Assembly: GCA_013398295.1 (NCBI GenBank) | Contig: VZSF01017777.1 | Coordinates: forward strand, 1 to 64,000 | Reading direction: 5' to 3' | DNA: 64,000 nt | From: Chionis minor | Lineage: Eukaryota > Chordata > Aves > Charadriiformes > Chionididae | Shown here: positions 21,186-35,795 of the stretch, one piece after another | Position numbering within the stretch: the first letter of the stretch is position 1 | Layout: every line of letters starts with the position of its first letter | Made by a program: the position numbers and the translations under genes | The notes under the pieces: generated by a model | What the model saw: the letters and a program-made list of their open reading frames with translations, nothing else | The model's database searches: none | Told to the model about the DNA's origin: nothing

Positions 21186-22182
21186 CTTTTAAAGAAAATG
21201 TTGTGCTCAATATATGAAACTTAGGAATGCATTCATCATCTACAAATAAAGGAAATATGGTACAGAGGTAATGGAAATTCAATACAAAATGTGTTTTTCC
21301 TTGTCTATCCCAACTATCACAAACTTCTTTCATGACAGATCCTAACTATAAAAAGGGCAGAAATCTTAAAATTAAATTAATTTATCACTTCTAACAATGA
21401 TAACAACATATATCCCTTAACCATAATTTGAAAATTTTTTTAAAGGTCTTGTTGCCACTTTTTATGTTTCCACATTTATTAGTTTGACTATGAGTAAAAA
21501 AATTAAATGAACAACAAGTGTTTTATATTAACTCAAATAATTTTTCTAAGGTCATATTGTCAGCAGCATACACCTAATTTCTCAAAGCTTTCAGCTATTA
21601 ATGCTCTACCTACAACTGAAACGTGACAAAAAGCCAATAAAGAACATTCAGTTTCAATAACGAAATGAAAAACAGATAAAGCTTTTTTTAAAAAAGGGCT
21701 TCACATAGATTTGAAAGGCTTTATTATTCTGCTTGATAAAAGAAAAATCAAAAACAACAAAAAAACCCATCCAACAAAAAGCACAACAAACATAAACATT
21801 TCTTATTGCTTTATTTGTACTTGTTCAAACAGTTCTAGGAAAAGAAGAATATGATTCATAATTTTAAAAAAGATTCAAATTGAGTTCAAATTCTCCCCAG
21901 AATACAGACCTCCAATAAAAGTTAAAGTTGTCCAGAAGAAACAGCATAAGATATCCCAAAGAGAACACAAACTCTCTCCTCCTGTCTTCAGCACTGATGA
22001 GACTGTTAATGTCAAACCTACAGAACTACTCAGTTTTTATCTGCTGAAGAAATAAAAAGTTTTCATAGGCTGTCCTGGTAGACTAATAATATTCTAAGTA
22101 TCTAACTCACTTCACATTTCATTTGGGAAAACAAATTTATTCTATAAACTAGTTCTCTAGAAAGTGATTACATCAAGTAACT

Positions 22183-22226
22183 ATGCTAGGCAGTAAATGT
22201 ATTCATGCTAGGTAGTAAATGTATTC
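22183..22226. repeat. Tandem duplication, two 22-bp units
   Basis: ATGCTAGGCAGTAAATGTAT (followed by TC) is repeated at once with a single C-to-T difference. It is a recent local duplication with no evident function. Confidence 0.9.
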
Positions 22227-22829
22227 ATATCTACTTATATTTTTTTCTCTTTTGGAGCTACTAATTTTATGTAGCTGGTGGGCCAATAGCTTTCTCTAAT
22301 TATTATATTATCCTAAATAGGAAGAGTTTCCGTGTTTTTTGTAAAATTTAGAAAGATATATAGCTGAGCAAAGCTGACATAATGAGCTTGCTCATCTTGT
22401 CTTCTATCAGACATCCCTATTAGGAAGACTTAAAGGAACTGATTCTGAATTTAAAAAAATTCTTAGGCAGAGTATAATTATTTACAGGAATTAGTTGGAA
22501 AAAATTGCTATGTGCTTACTGTATTTGGAAGATTACAACCATAGGCTTATATTTCATTTGTTTTCATAAATGGAATTAGCTGAACAAGATGTTATTTGAA
22601 TGACAACTTTAAATTAAATAAACCATTGCTAAAACCCATTCATGTCCATTTACATTTACAGCAAATCTTTCCTTTATTACTTTAATCTTTCTTGCATGTC
22701 TTGCTTACGCTCCTTTCATACTCCGTAAATTTCCTTTTAGCATGAGCTCATTTCTGAATTTGAAACAGAATATTTTTGTCATTACTTAGTTCTCCTTAGA
22801 AGAAGAAAAGATAGTTGTTTTGGGGGTTA

Positions 22830-22890
22830 TTTTGGTGGTTTTTTTGGTTTGGTTGTTTTGTTTGGGGTTTTTTTGTTGTTTTTTTTTTTT
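22830..22890. repeat. G/T-only low-complexity tract
   Basis: 61 consecutive bases contain only G and T, with several GG and GGGG groups and a closing run of 12 T. It is the complement type of the A/C-only tract at 7759-7829. Confidence 0.9.
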
Positions 22891-25800
22891 AATCTGAAGT
22901 GCAAATACCCTTAGATTTGTTTAAAGACTGTCAACAAACTTCCTTTGAAACAGACAAGAAAAAAAAAAGGCTTACTGGGATTTTGTCAGATAATCACATT
23001 TTAAATAACACAATTTTAGGAAAGATCACTATTTCATGTTTGTTTGAAATCACTAAGGGGGCAAATGATATTCATATTCCTTTTTTTACCGCTAGCTCTA
23101 TCACTCTTGTTTCAGCTTCCCTGTATTGCACTTGTTTCAAAGCCTAAGAAGTTAGGCTCAGAGCCTGATGGTGTCTCATTTCTTGATAAACTTGTACGAG
23201 TCTCTCATTGTAAATAATTCATTTATGATAAATAGAAATTATTCTATTTTTATATATGATGAGCATAAGAAACGGTAAGTTTTCAAACAGCTCAATTAGT
23301 AATGCCACAATTAACACCTTAAGAAAATAATATAAAATTGGAAAATTCATTATGAGTCACCAAACAGTGACAAGAAATAAAAGGTATTATGGGCTGCCCT
23401 CCCGGAACACAGCTTGAATTCCTACCAACAAAGCTGTGTGTAAGAGTCCACCACATTGTTTTAGTTTGACTAAAAACGTCACTAATTATTTTATATTCTT
23501 TCATACAATGCACATCTATAACAAATTTGCAATTCACAGCAGAAATTGATAAAGAGTTTATTTTAGTGGAAACACTATTTCTATGGGATATTGCATAATA
23601 TAAGCATTTGGAAGAAGTTTTCTATGTGTAATGACTACCTTTGAAAAGTCAGAAGTAATCTTACGTCTTAAGTGCATATTTTGTGTATTTTATTTTATAT
23701 TTTGATTATTGTGTATTTTTACATTTGGATGTGTGTTCTCTTTTATGATTTATTCTGTTTTTTGAGATTTGCAGCTCATGTTGGCTACAATAAGAGATGT
23801 TTAGGATGGAATTTTCTTTTCCTGTGGTCACTACCACTGACATAAATCTGTGATCCAAGAGACAAGTATTGCTATTCGTCCCTAAGAAAAAAACCAACAT
23901 TATGCTAATATTATTTCCATTAGATAGTCCTTTCTTTCTTTGTAGTCTTATTAAAAAAGGGAAGTACCTCTAAGCATACATACAGTTTGCTAAATGTGTT
24001 AATAATTAATTAGTCGTGATCTTTTCAGGCTTAAAGCTTTTGAGAGGGGAAAATTTCTGTTTTCAGAAATTATTTCACATAGAGGGATATTAACAATAAA
24101 AGAAGGCATGATTTCTGGTGATGCCAGAGATGTAACTTTTTAAAAAGACTAACTCCTTTAGAGACTATGTGGGATAGAAACTTCGTCATACAAAATTGAT
24201 GTTTGTGGTCACAGTGCACTGAATGGAGCTTCTAATTGCCAAGCTCCTTCTAAGAAGAAATATCTAGAAAACTTATCAAACTACAGGGAAAAAAAAAAAA
24301 ACAGAAAAAAAAAATAAAGTAAGCATTTAATTTTGTTTTAAATTATCCTTTTGTTATTTTTGTGTATGTCACTGAACGTTTCTGTAGATTTCCAATCAGT
24401 GATGTACTGAATGGAGAGCCCAGAGCTAAGATAGGAATGTTCTTTTTCTCTTATCCTCTGTCTTTGTGAAGGACAGGCACATTCTGGAGGTGACTACATG
24501 GGCCTTTGGGAAAATAAATGGTCACTTACTACACAGATGCATTTTGACACAGTGGCACTGGAGTTAGGGCTTGAAGAGATAACTTGTCTATCTTTTCCCT
24601 CCTGTAACTCAAGGGAAAATAAAATATAAGAATGTGATTCTTATGAGGGACAAAATTTTGAAAGAAAAGAAATCACTGGTGCACAGTGGAAAAGTACGAT
24701 ATTGAAGACTTGCCATCACTTCACCAGAGATTCAAAATCTATTGTACTTCATGGAAATACCAGGCAAAGTCCAATCACTCTAACAGCATTTTAGAATAAT
24801 GCTCATTTTTTGTTTCACTGACCATATCGATAGAAATATGTTTTGTCATTAGTAAAATTGTATTTGAATTCATTACATGCTATTTGTTGCAACAAAGCAT
24901 ACTAAATTAACTAAATACTAGCATGTGAAAAGAAACAGAGTTTCAGTATGCAATTAGAAAAGAATTAAGCTAGCTGTTTGATATTTGATTTTGCTATGTC
25001 AAAAGCTAGAAACATTCACCATCATATATAGACATTTTGCAAGATAATGGGGGAAAATCTATACAATCCCACTTTGAAATATGAGGGTATATCTATCTAT
25101 ATATTTATTATATATGTTTATATCTATATATAATTTATATATATGTTACCAAACACACATTAAATATCTAATTTTGTTGTGAAATTGCCATGCCAGTGTT
25201 CCCGCTGCAGGTCTTGCTTATTCAAAGAGCTAGGAAAAGATGCCATTATATTTTTGTACAACTTCTGCTCGCAAAGCACAAGGAACCAGCAATAGTATAA
25301 TTATGTAACTTATCTTGAACATTAGAGCCTAAATCATAAGGAGAAAAAGCACTCAAAATGCAGCAAACAGGAAAATAAGAATGAATAACTTAGGAATCAA
25401 GAACATACATTTCTCAGCGTCACTTTGGAATGATGAATAATACAGGCAACTGGTAAAATATGCCATATTTCTTCAGAATATGTATATTCAAGAAAAAGGG
25501 TCTTAAAGATACATAGCAGACAAACAGTTATGGACCAATTTCAGCAAGATCTTACACTATGCTTGGCAGCTTACATGGGAGGTTTTGTCATATTTGCATG
25601 TAATAAGTCTTAGGTATTGCTATAAACTTGAATAACCTAACAGATGATAACTTCTCCTAAGTATTACAATGTTTATATATATCTTCAAATAAAGGAAATA
25701 GTTTTTTCTGTGAACTGTTACTATTAAAACATGAGTATTTTTCTAAACAAAGGATGGAATTTCCAAAAGAGCAAAGAGCCCAGCATCGTGTGAATTTCAA

Positions 25801-28800
25801 TTATATTTTACAGGTTATCAATACCCTTGCTCCATTCTAACTGTCAGATTTTTATCTACAGATTCCACATCTTAGGAATTCCCAGTATATAAAAGAATTC
25901 CACCTTAAACACTATTTTCACCCAGAACAATTTGTGTGATTTATTTAACCTCAATTCTGATCACAACAGGTTTTATTTTTGTTTTGGTTTTGTTTGTTTG
26001 CTTGTTTTCCTGAAATATAGGAAAGAAAGACTTCCCTGTGAGTGTGGTGTGGCTATTTGTCTAGAAAATAGCAAGCGTGAGTAGGGAACAAATCTCCATT
26101 GAGGTCAAATACAAACAGGTTGGAACAATGTCTGTATCGCAGCTATAAGAAGGTGCACTCCACAAGACCTCCAGCTGTGCCTGACTGCCCCAGGTGAGAG
26201 ACCCATCAGAGTGTGCTGCAGCACCTTCTTTGTGCTCCTGGGTTCCCCTACAGAAGAAACAGGTATGCAAAGGCAGGAAAGGAGAGGAGAAGGAGGATAT
26301 TGGCATACAGTCAGGTCTTGTCCTTGTAGGAATCCACAAGATGTTTAGTGTATAACGCGTTACATAGAACACACGTTCAAGGGTATAAAGTCAGTCAGTG
26401 AAATTCTATGAGGGGAAAAAAAACTACAAAAGAAGCAACTGGTCTTTCCCTGCTATGTAGACAGTGATAAACTTTGCACACTTGCTGAATTGTGCCAATT
26501 GTCAGGATACTTCTTATTTCTTGATCATATGAAGTGATGAGCCAGAATGTGAGCATTTCACAAAGAAAAAAAAACCATAGTTTATTGGGGGAGGGTAATG
26601 GGGCTAAATTCGCTTATGGGAAAGTCAGGTGAGGTTCCTCTGAGAATGCAGTGGTAAAACAGTGGCAGCCACCACTGAAAGTAACATTTTATGAATATCA
26701 CAAGTGCTCAACATTTCTAGTATAAGGAAAAACTAGTTACAGCCATTCTCCATGAAAACAGATTTTTCAGAGGGACAGCGGTTATATCTGCCATGATTGC
26801 TATTGTATAATTTATCTAATTTTTTTGCTATAAATATAAAATATTTAGTAATTATATTTGATTATATATTGTAGACACCTATAGAATTTATGGACTTACA
26901 TACTTCCCTCTTTTCCTATTCAGTGCCATGTTCTGTCATTTAAAGTTGAGTTATTTGCTAGTCATGTGGCAATAAGCTGGCCCAGCTAATGAATGAGCCC
27001 TGTGGGACTTTATATAATAACTGCACCTCCAATAAAATAAGTTACTCTCTTAATTTAGGTTTAGAAAATTAACTGTTCTGTAGAACTCTAACCACACAAA
27101 CAGTTTAATAGCACCATGGGACTTCTTATTCATATAAACATTCACAAAAGCTGGGATTCACATACATATATTTTGGAAAAAAAAGAAGGTAGTTGTATAT
27201 AAAAAGTGACATAACACAGGACTGGCTCAAAAATAAATGAAAATGCTCAAATGCACCCAGCTGTATCTTCTCTTTATGGAATTGTTTTTAGAATTTAATG
27301 CAGAAAGACATTTTTTTTCCACAAACCTTTAAAACCTGTTAAAATTTACAGACACCGGTCTTTAGGATAATTTAAAAATTCTAGTAGCACAATACTATTT
27401 GCTAAGTTTTAAATATCTTTTCTATAACATTCTACCAGGTATTACATTGCTGACATCTCCGATTATTCACTTTGGTTAAAAGCTATTTAGAATGTTCACA
27501 AGTCCACTGAGTTAAACAGCTGGGGCATTAAGTCTAATTTTAGCCAAAAACATAAATAGAAATATTTAAATTTGAAGAGAAAGACAGAAGAAATAATAGT
27601 TTGTACATTGAGGTTTATCAGCATGCTTAGCAGTATTTGGAACTCACAGAAAAATAGCTTACCGTTACCAATTTTGAGTTTTATTTTGCAGGAGCAGGTA
27701 AGAATGCTTTTATGTTTGCGTACATGCTTTGGGACTGAAGTAAATTTTAAGTAACACCCATAATAAAAACACTGTCTGATTTGATGCCTGAACTAACAAG
27801 AAAATACTCTTTAATAAGCAGAAAATCCACAAGATGACTCATATCTACTCTATTTGTTACCTTACACAACATAGTCTATCAAAAGTATTTTAGCTAATCT
27901 ACACTCACCACTTTCAAGCTCTTTGTATAACATGCAACCTTCTTTACTGCCTCAAAAACAAAGTATGAAGAAATCTTTTGTAGCTGCAGGACAATATTCA
28001 TTTTGTAGAATATTTCGCTGCACTAAAACTATCTCGTTTTAAAGCATCGTGTAATTTATTTAAACGCACAGTTAATGTAAAATTTTATCTCTTATTTGGA
28101 TTATTGATTTTGTTTATGAACTTTACAGATCATGCTTTCTAAATTTCAATGAAATTAGTAAGAATGTGGATTCAATTAAACAAATGCTCAAGATACCTCA
28201 CTTGGTCTTTATGTCTAAAGCTACCTCTGAGTATGAACCTATTCCTTCACCTTAGGGGATCATAGATTCCTATACAATACGGCCATCTCCATTTTGTGTG
28301 TTTGGATTTTTGTTTTCCTTGCATTAGCCATTTTGTCCCCTTCCTCACGTATTTGATCAGATAGTAGCAAACTCCATGGAGGATACACTGTTAGCAGAAA
28401 AAAAGTGTATAAAAAAACCCCAACAACTGTGGCAAATTGGTATCTGGGCCAAACTAGTGATGAAATTAGAGTAGCACAATGTGAATGAAAAACTCTACCT
28501 GCTTCTTTCCTAGGTTCTAGTTGTCTTCTAAAAAAATGTCCAGTAATAAATAAATATAAGGAGGTTATTGGATTGGGGGTGGGGGAAAGGGGAAAAAGAG
28601 AAAATTATAATTGTATGTCAACTCCATATCCAAATCTCCAAATATAGGCATCTGCTTTAAGAGATCTCACCAACTTTGTACAGGGAGCAATTAAAATAAT
28701 AAAAAAAAAGGGATTTCATGGAATGCAGGAGATACAATACTCAAAGGCAATTAAAAGGACTGTTAATAGCCTTGAAGGCCAGAGACTTTATAAAAAGTTG

Positions 28801-31800
28801 ATCAGAGGCTCAAATATGACTATCTAGAAGATTTATGATATCACAATTGCGGTACAGATGAGTAGACCATAAAATCCAGCAAGAAATTCTTAAAAGGTAC
28901 AGGGCAGCCAGAACACATAAACACAGACATTTCAATGTACAAAGATTCTAAAAATGATCATAAAGAACATTTTGTAGACTTAATACTGACATTAACAATA
29001 TAAGTTTTGAATGTCACTTCTTGATTTTGTTACATACAATTTATAGCATAACAGACATTACAGAAAGTAGCATGTGAGTAAAAATTACAAGCAATAAATA
29101 CGTAGCCATTATAATATGTACAGTTATAACTGTTAAAATGAACACTAACAATAGTATAAAGCATATAGAAAAAAAATTGTATTATATTTCTTTATCCTTC
29201 TACAAGAGAGGCATAAAAGAGATTCCCTGGATTATCTAAAAACTAATTTCCATACCTCAACTTTTTATTCAATACTTTAATTTCTGTCAAACTTAACATC
29301 AAATTTATTCTTCACTTTGACTTCAGATTAATTTAATATTAAATCTGAATTGTTTGGGTTCTGGGTTTGATGCTGATAGTATCTTGATTCATTTAAAGTA
29401 ATTGCACTGAATAAACATTATTTTATATATATATATAAAACATTAACCACTCCATTATTGGTATGTATTCGGTCACCAACACTTTAGCTTTTGGTTGGTT
29501 TGTTTGGGCCTTTTTTCTCCCTTAAAAACTTAAATAAAGAGATAAACGTATCAAACATCTAAATATAAATCCATATTTTTTAATCCAGTGATTATTTTGC
29601 CTTGAGAGCATTACAGTGACAAGGAGAACAAAGTAGCTAGAAGCCAGCAACCATGTACCAATAAGGGAGTATTGGTGCATATCAGAGAAGTCGGAGAAAT
29701 GGGTAAAAACATTTTTCCCCTTCCAAATTCCTCCGGCTTCTATCATTTTCTAAATTTCTGTGGAAATAGTGCTAATCCCAGTATTTTGTTAATTCCAGAT
29801 TTGCTTGCAAAAAATAGCTTGTATTTTATAATTTGATAAAATTTCACTTGAAGTTGTGAGAATCAGCAGCAATGTTTGTCTTCCATCTATGTCGCACTCA
29901 AGAGATTTCTGCTTCCTGCATAACTTAATTCCCCAAAAGCCTATCAGTGTGGCCTTCCTCCTTCAGCCTGATCGCAGTAATACTTGTTTTGTTCCAGTAT
30001 AATTTTGATGTGAAGAGAAGATGCGTGTCAGGGGAGGCATGTTTTATCATCCCACTATGTTCTTCTGAAGCTGCAATGTGTATATACACCTTTATATTCC
30101 TCTTTGCCTATTCAATCCTCCTTGCTCCCCAGCCACTACAGTTTTAAATCAACCAAAACTTTTCAGCTTATTCCCCTCTATTAAGAATCTACTGAATGGG
30201 CAGCAGCCAGATATGTTACATTTGCTCTCATTAACACAACTACTTCAGCCTGAAGGAAATGCAGTTGGGGATAGTAAACTAATTCCTGGCAGCTTTTTCT
30301 GAGCATACCTGGCTTTAGCTGGACTGAAGATGAATCACTGGATAATTTGAAGAAAGTTTCATGCAACTATCAACATTTTTATTTTAAAGGTCGAAATACA
30401 GTTTCCCATTCTGGAATGCTGTATCAAATAGGTGCAATTCAAAAAATAAAGTCATTTTGTTAAAGAGAGAAAACATCTATCAATTTCAGCAGCTCTCCCT
30501 TAATATAACTTTTAATAGCAGATAAATATGCTGCTAGCTTTCTTTATGGAACTATAGAAACTAGGCACTAGAGAGAAAATAAATAGAAGAATAATACCAA
30601 GGAATCTCATATAAAGTCTGCAATCCTTTACATGAACAGTTCCAATGATAATACACAGAATATCCCCTAGACCACCAGTTACTGCTTGGCTTGTCAAAAG
30701 GAAATAATGTGAATGGGTAGTTACCATATGCAGAAACGTCTGAAATTATTTTTAAGGTGTCATTAAGCCTAAAATCCATTTATTAGCAGTTACATAAATT
30801 CTATAATATCTATGTCTGAATCCTCTTTATTTAAGTGTATGGGGTTTTTCTCATTTAAAAAAAGAAAAAAAAAAAAAAGAATGGTTTTCATCCACAGACT
30901 AAATGATTTGATTTCGATAAGAAAAATACAAGCATGTTGTTAATCACCATAAAGAGATTGAAGCTGTAGAGAATGTGATCTTTTAATGTTTAGAGAATAT
31001 TCTAATTTATGGTAAAAATATGCAATATACTATTTTACTAATACTAGCAGCAGCAGGAAACTCATTTATGTCTTTGCTGATTTGACCAAGGCATTTCACT
31101 CTTTAGAAAATCTTCAGGAAAATAGAATGTTTCAGTAGATTCAATAGCTTCATCTGTCAGTATGCTTTTGAAGATCATATAATTGAAAACGAACTATTTC
31201 AGGTGATTTTTTCCTGGCACCATGGGAGTCAAGCAGTATTGCACATACACTGTTGACCCTTCTGTTCTGAATAGTGCTGTCCTTTTTCTTTTTATATGTC
31301 AATTGTGTGCAGATAGAAGTCCAAACACAAGACTATTGAAGCTATCATCCAGAATTTGTCTCTTGACACACCCAGAGTTTATCTGTTGACAACTGTGAAT
31401 TTATTTGTGGCTAGTATATCATCTATAGAACCTTTCAAATCTCTTGATGTTACTGTTACTGACAATACCAAGAAAATGGTTTGAACCTGCACCAGCTCTG
31501 CAGCTCTTCTTTAGTGGCAATCAATAACTCCTTCTTCTAGTGCTTTGAATGACTCCATGATGGTTATCTGCATCTTACTCTGCATATACATGTGACTATA
31601 CACCACCACCATGATTTTAATTTGGTAATAACTTTATTGCCATTAAATCTTTCCAATTTTGCTGAGCTAAACATCTAGTCAGTATGTAAGACTATTAGTC
31701 CCAGCTTGCTTTTGCCTTTGCTGAAGGTCGCTGAACAGAGCGAAAAAGAAAGTCTGTAGAGAAACAGTTACCAATTCCTGTTAGAAAAAACTCCAAAGAA

Positions 31801-32591
31801 AACATACTGGAACTGTGTGCTGATCCGCTCACACAGGAGTAATAACATAAATGGTAAAAATAAATACCTACACAGCACTGAAAAAACCAATAGTTATGAG
31901 AAATGATGGAACACCCAGAGCTCCTCAACCAGAATTAGACAATATGAATTTTGCTGCAAGAGACTGACAATTATCATTTATTGTGATATTTGTTCCTCAG
32001 TATCAATGAGCTGCATCTGTCTATTGTCTGTTGACATTTTCTCAGAGAGTATGCAAATTGTCTGTCTATTGGGGAGCCTATATCAGCAAAATCCTCTTGT
32101 CTGTGACTTATGTCACTCACTCTAGCTGCTATTACACTATGTTATGACAAATGATATTATAATATGGTTTATTACTATTACTACCCATGTCAAAATTATT
32201 TATTTATTACATATTATTTCTCAGGGTTTAACTTATGTATCTCATTTATCTAAGTGGTAAACCTCTTCCATTCCATTGTTGTTTCAGAGAGACCTCTCTA
32301 TTCTGCATAGAGTTTTGGCTTCACATGGCTTTATACTGTCTACGTGGCTTGCTTTCTTGTCCCATGATCTCTCACCCTTCTCCTTTCTAGTTTGGTCAGT
32401 TATTCCCTTCTGGCACAAGGCAACCATGTCTTTTCAAAAGAAACCTAGAGCAGACTAAAAAGAAAACCGATAACAAATCCCAAACTCAAAACCCAAGAAC
32501 AAATACCACCTTCACAAAAAAAGACAATTGCCGGATTCACTCTAAAAAAGACAGAGCAGGGTTTGATCCTATAAAAGTCATATAGTGAGTT

Positions 32592-33674
32592 TCTGTTGGG
32601 TCTAGATGGCAAGGTTTTGGTGGCTGGGGGTCTGCAGGGGTGACCTCTGAGAGAAGAGGGCCTCATGTTGGACAGACCCAAGGACCTGCTGCTGGCCAAA
32701 GGTGAGGCTGTCAACAGTGCTGGTGGTGCTCCTGTGACAACATATTTAAGAACGGGTAAAAAAATGCTGCAAAGTATCTGTGAGAGAGAAGCAATAAAAA
32801 TGAGATAGAACAGCCCTGCAGACATGAATGTCAGTAAAGGAAGGGGAGGAGGTGCAGACATGAAGGTCAGTGAAGGAAAGGTAAGAGGCACTCCAGGTGC
32901 CAGAGCAGAGATTCCGCTGCAGCCCATGGAGAAGAACACAAGGAAGCAGGTTGTCCCCCTGCAGCCCATGGGGATCTATGCCAGAGCAGATATCCACACT
33001 GCAGCCCTTGGAGGACCTCACATTGCAGCAAGTGGATATGCCCTGAAAGGAGCTGCAGCCCATGGAGATCCCACTCAGGAGCAGGCTCCTGGGAGGACCT
33101 GTGACCACGTGAAAAGGAGCCCCCAATGCAGCAGGTTTTCTGTCAGGACCTGTGGCCTGTGGAGGACCCACACTGGAGCAGTCTGTTCCTGAAGGACTGC
33201 ACCCCATGGAAAGGACCCATGCTGGAGCAGTTCTTGAAGAACTGTAGAATGTGGGAAGGATCCCACACTGAAGCAGGCAAAGAGCATGAAGAGGAAAGAG
33301 TGGCAGAGACAAAATCTTATGAACTGACCCAATCCCCATTCACCATTTACCTGTGCCACTTGGGGGAAGGAGAAGGCAGAAGAGTTGGGAAAGGAGCAGT
33401 GAAGTTGAGCCTGGGAAGAGGAAGGTATGGAGGGGAGTGTTTAGTTTTGATTTTGTTTCTCGCCATCCTACTTTATTTTTAATTGGCAATAAATCAAATT
33501 ATCATACCCCTAGCTGAGTCTGTTTTGCCTGTGATGGTAATCAGTGAGTGGTCTCCTTGTCCTTATCTCAACCTGTGAGCTTTTTCACCTTATTTTCTCA
33601 CCCTGTCCTGCTGAGGAGGGGGAGTGAGAGCAGCTCGTTGGACCTGTGGCAGCCAGCTAAGGTTATCCACCACA
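32592..33674 (+). mobile_element. Solo LTR of an avian endogenous retrovirus, about 1.08 kb
   Basis: It ends ATCCACCACA after the CCTGTCCTGCTGAGGAGGGG box typical of a large group of avian LTRs. It carries a TATTTAA element (32743-32749) and an AATAAA signal (33488-33493). A 5-bp GAGTT at 32587-32591 is repeated at 33675-33679, consistent with a target-site duplication. The middle (about 32900-33270) is a degenerate tandem of roughly 40-50 bp units around CAGCCCATGGAG-like cores. GC-richness leaves long open frames on both strands, but none has a retroviral protein motif. No internal gag, pol or env is present, so this looks like a recombination product. The family name is uncertain. Confidence 0.8.
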
Positions 33675-33679
33675 GAGTT

Positions 33680-35112
33680 GCATCTAAATTTCATCTAAAT
33701 TAATCTGTTGAATGCAGATTTTTTTTCAAGTTAGAAATGCAGTAGTCTCAGCCCAACCCCCAAAACAAGAAATAACAAGAGAGTATTGCTAGAAGCTCTG
33801 ATTAGACTACGGCTTGGATTAAGCTCTCAGGGATTTTAGTTTCTATAACCTAAATCCTCTTAAAAAAGTGAGTAAGCCTATGCAAATTGGAATTTTGAAA
33901 ACTGAATCTGGCTAGATATTCATCCTCTTGCCAAATTTAAGGTCACTGATCCAATATGCAAGAATGTTAGAACTTATCAAAAAGGTTGCAAGATTATTTT
34001 TCATGGCTACAAAAGAATATATTTTCCTGAAGCCATGTTCTTCAAAGCTGCTGAAGTGTTTTGCTTGAATTTGCCCATAAGCACTTTAAGTGAGACAGCC
34101 ATTGAGTACAGATAATTTCAGTCCAAACAGTTAAAGCTCAGTTTCTAAATGGTAAAATAAAGAGTAAATCAACTAGATCTTATATTACCTAGGAAACGAT
34201 TCAACCTCAAAGTAATGCATCAACTTCACTAATAATATGCTTTATTGTTTCATTCTCTGTTATGGTTAAAATACACAAGTTAAAGAGAAAAGATTATTTG
34301 CATATGGATGGGAAAATATCAAGTAAAATTAAGAAAGATACTTCCCTACTATGTAAAATACCAGCAAGATCACTACTATGATTGTGTGTCCAAGTTGTTT
34401 GAAATATTTAAAGATTTATCTCTCCAATATGTAAGTATTAGAGATATGTTAAAGTGATGATGAGAGAAAATTTTCCAAACTATGTATTAAAGTAAACTTT
34501 ATTCTGTAAAATGCATGTGATCTGCTTTTAATGCATATTTGCACATGAGAAAGACTTAGAAATATCTAAAGAGCATGAAACAAAGGTATAAAATTCCAAG
34601 CTGTACGTATATTCAATTTAGCACTAAATTTTTTAGAGATTATAATAAATAATTAATGACTAGAACAAAAAGTGTGGCTTCTAAAATATAAATATATTTA
34701 ACTGACGATGGAATGCCTTTTTAAAGGATCCCCCTCCCTGTACTAAACCTTACTGACAACTTATGCAAGTTATAATATAAATAATTATATTATTTATTAA
34801 AATAGAAATATAAAAGAAATTACTATCACAGAAAATTAGGACACTTTCAGATTGATTCAAAACATATTCAAGAGCTCTTTATTATTCATTAGCCTTTCAG
34901 TTTGCACTGATGCACAGTACCATGCCTTTGTCTGAGGTTTAATACATAGACCTCGTTATTTATAATCTGTATTAATGACATTTTCATTAAACATGAGAAG
35001 AAAAGAGAAAATAAAGTTCGTATAATTTAGGAAACACTGTTCAGACATCTTATAGACATATGATGCTTATTGAAGTACAACATCACATACAACCTACAAC
35101 ACAGACTTAAAG
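33680..35112. other. Unique intronic DNA
   Basis: AT-rich sequence without a recognised gene or transposon. Confidence 0.5.
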
Positions 35113-35165
35113 AATAGTTTAGGTTAGAAGGGACTTGTGACTGTCCTTTGGTCCAAATCTCTGCT
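35113..35165 (-). mobile_element. Short CR1 3'-end fragment
   Basis: GAATAGTTTAGGTTAGAAGG followed by GACTTGTGACTG resembles the reverse complement of a CR1 3' terminus, which reads AGAATGGTTTGGGTTGGAAG in fresher copies. Only about 50 bp can be recognised. Confidence 0.5.
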
Positions 35166-35639
35166 TATGTTACTTTGTTTTGTTTACTAGATATAGCTTT
35201 TCAGCTGCCTTAGTGATGCACAATAGTGCACAGTAGCGCTAATTATCAAGGGATATTCAAACTTTTTCTACCGGTCACTAGAAGTTAGCATGCTGACCCA
35301 GAGCTATTGTTTTGGCCAGGTATTTTATACTGCTCTTTTCTGCAGTAAAATTCAGAGAAATAATGTATTTCCTACACTCAAGTATCTCTGCTAAAGCTGA
35401 ATCCAGCATTACAGTTATTGCAAAGCCCAGTGAAGCCAATAATTTATTTTTATACTTGTATAACTTTATACTTTTATAACTTGTATAACAGAGAAAAAAA
35501 ATAAAGTGGAAACAATAGATTTGAAATTAGGATCCAAGAGCTGTTCAAGAGAAGACTACACATTTGGATCACATATGGGGCTATGGCATATAAAATCACG
35601 AGGAGTCAACTCATGGAATAACTAAGCTGAACATCCACA
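35166..35639. other. Unique intronic DNA
   Basis: No gene is seen. It includes a small imperfect repetition of ATACTTGTATAACTT-like units near 35451-35490. Confidence 0.45.
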
Positions 35640-35795
35640 CAGTTACGTCTTGGACAAAAGGTGCTGTCCCCCATGGCTGTCAGTGTTTAAGAGGCATTTG
35701 GACAATGACCTTAATAATATGCTTTAACTTGGTCAGCCCTGAAGTAGTGGTCAGGTAGTGGGACTAGATGACCTTTGTTCTGTGCAACTGAAATT
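35640..35795 (+). mobile_element. CR1 3' terminus leading into a microsatellite
   Basis: The phrases CCATGGCTGTCAGTGTTTAA and GGTCAGGTAGTGGGACTAGA are the 3' coding end and UTR of one avian CR1 group. That group's tail is made of ATTCT-like units, which explains the array that follows directly. Confidence 0.7.

Larger units (their letters stand above)
21186..32591. other. Long unique intronic stretch, no exon found
   Basis: About 11.4 kb of AT-rich DNA. I see simple sequence (G/T-only tract 22830-22890, A-rich runs near 24288-24312, TA-rich patches near 25090-25150 and 29420-29440), and a 22-bp tandem duplication at 22183-22226. There is no CUB or Sushi coding segment. Frames such as 26061-26372 (-) and 29947-30147 (+) have no recognisable domain and are taken as chance. 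Confidence 0.6.

Noticed and set aside
26061..26372. 103-codon minus-strand frame
   Set aside because: No domain, no splice context matching CSMD3, and no resemblance to CUB or Sushi modules.
32445..33482. Overlapping open frames of 118 to 197 codons on both strands
   Set aside because: They coincide with the GC-rich, internally repeated LTR, overlap each other, and have no domain or retroviral motif.
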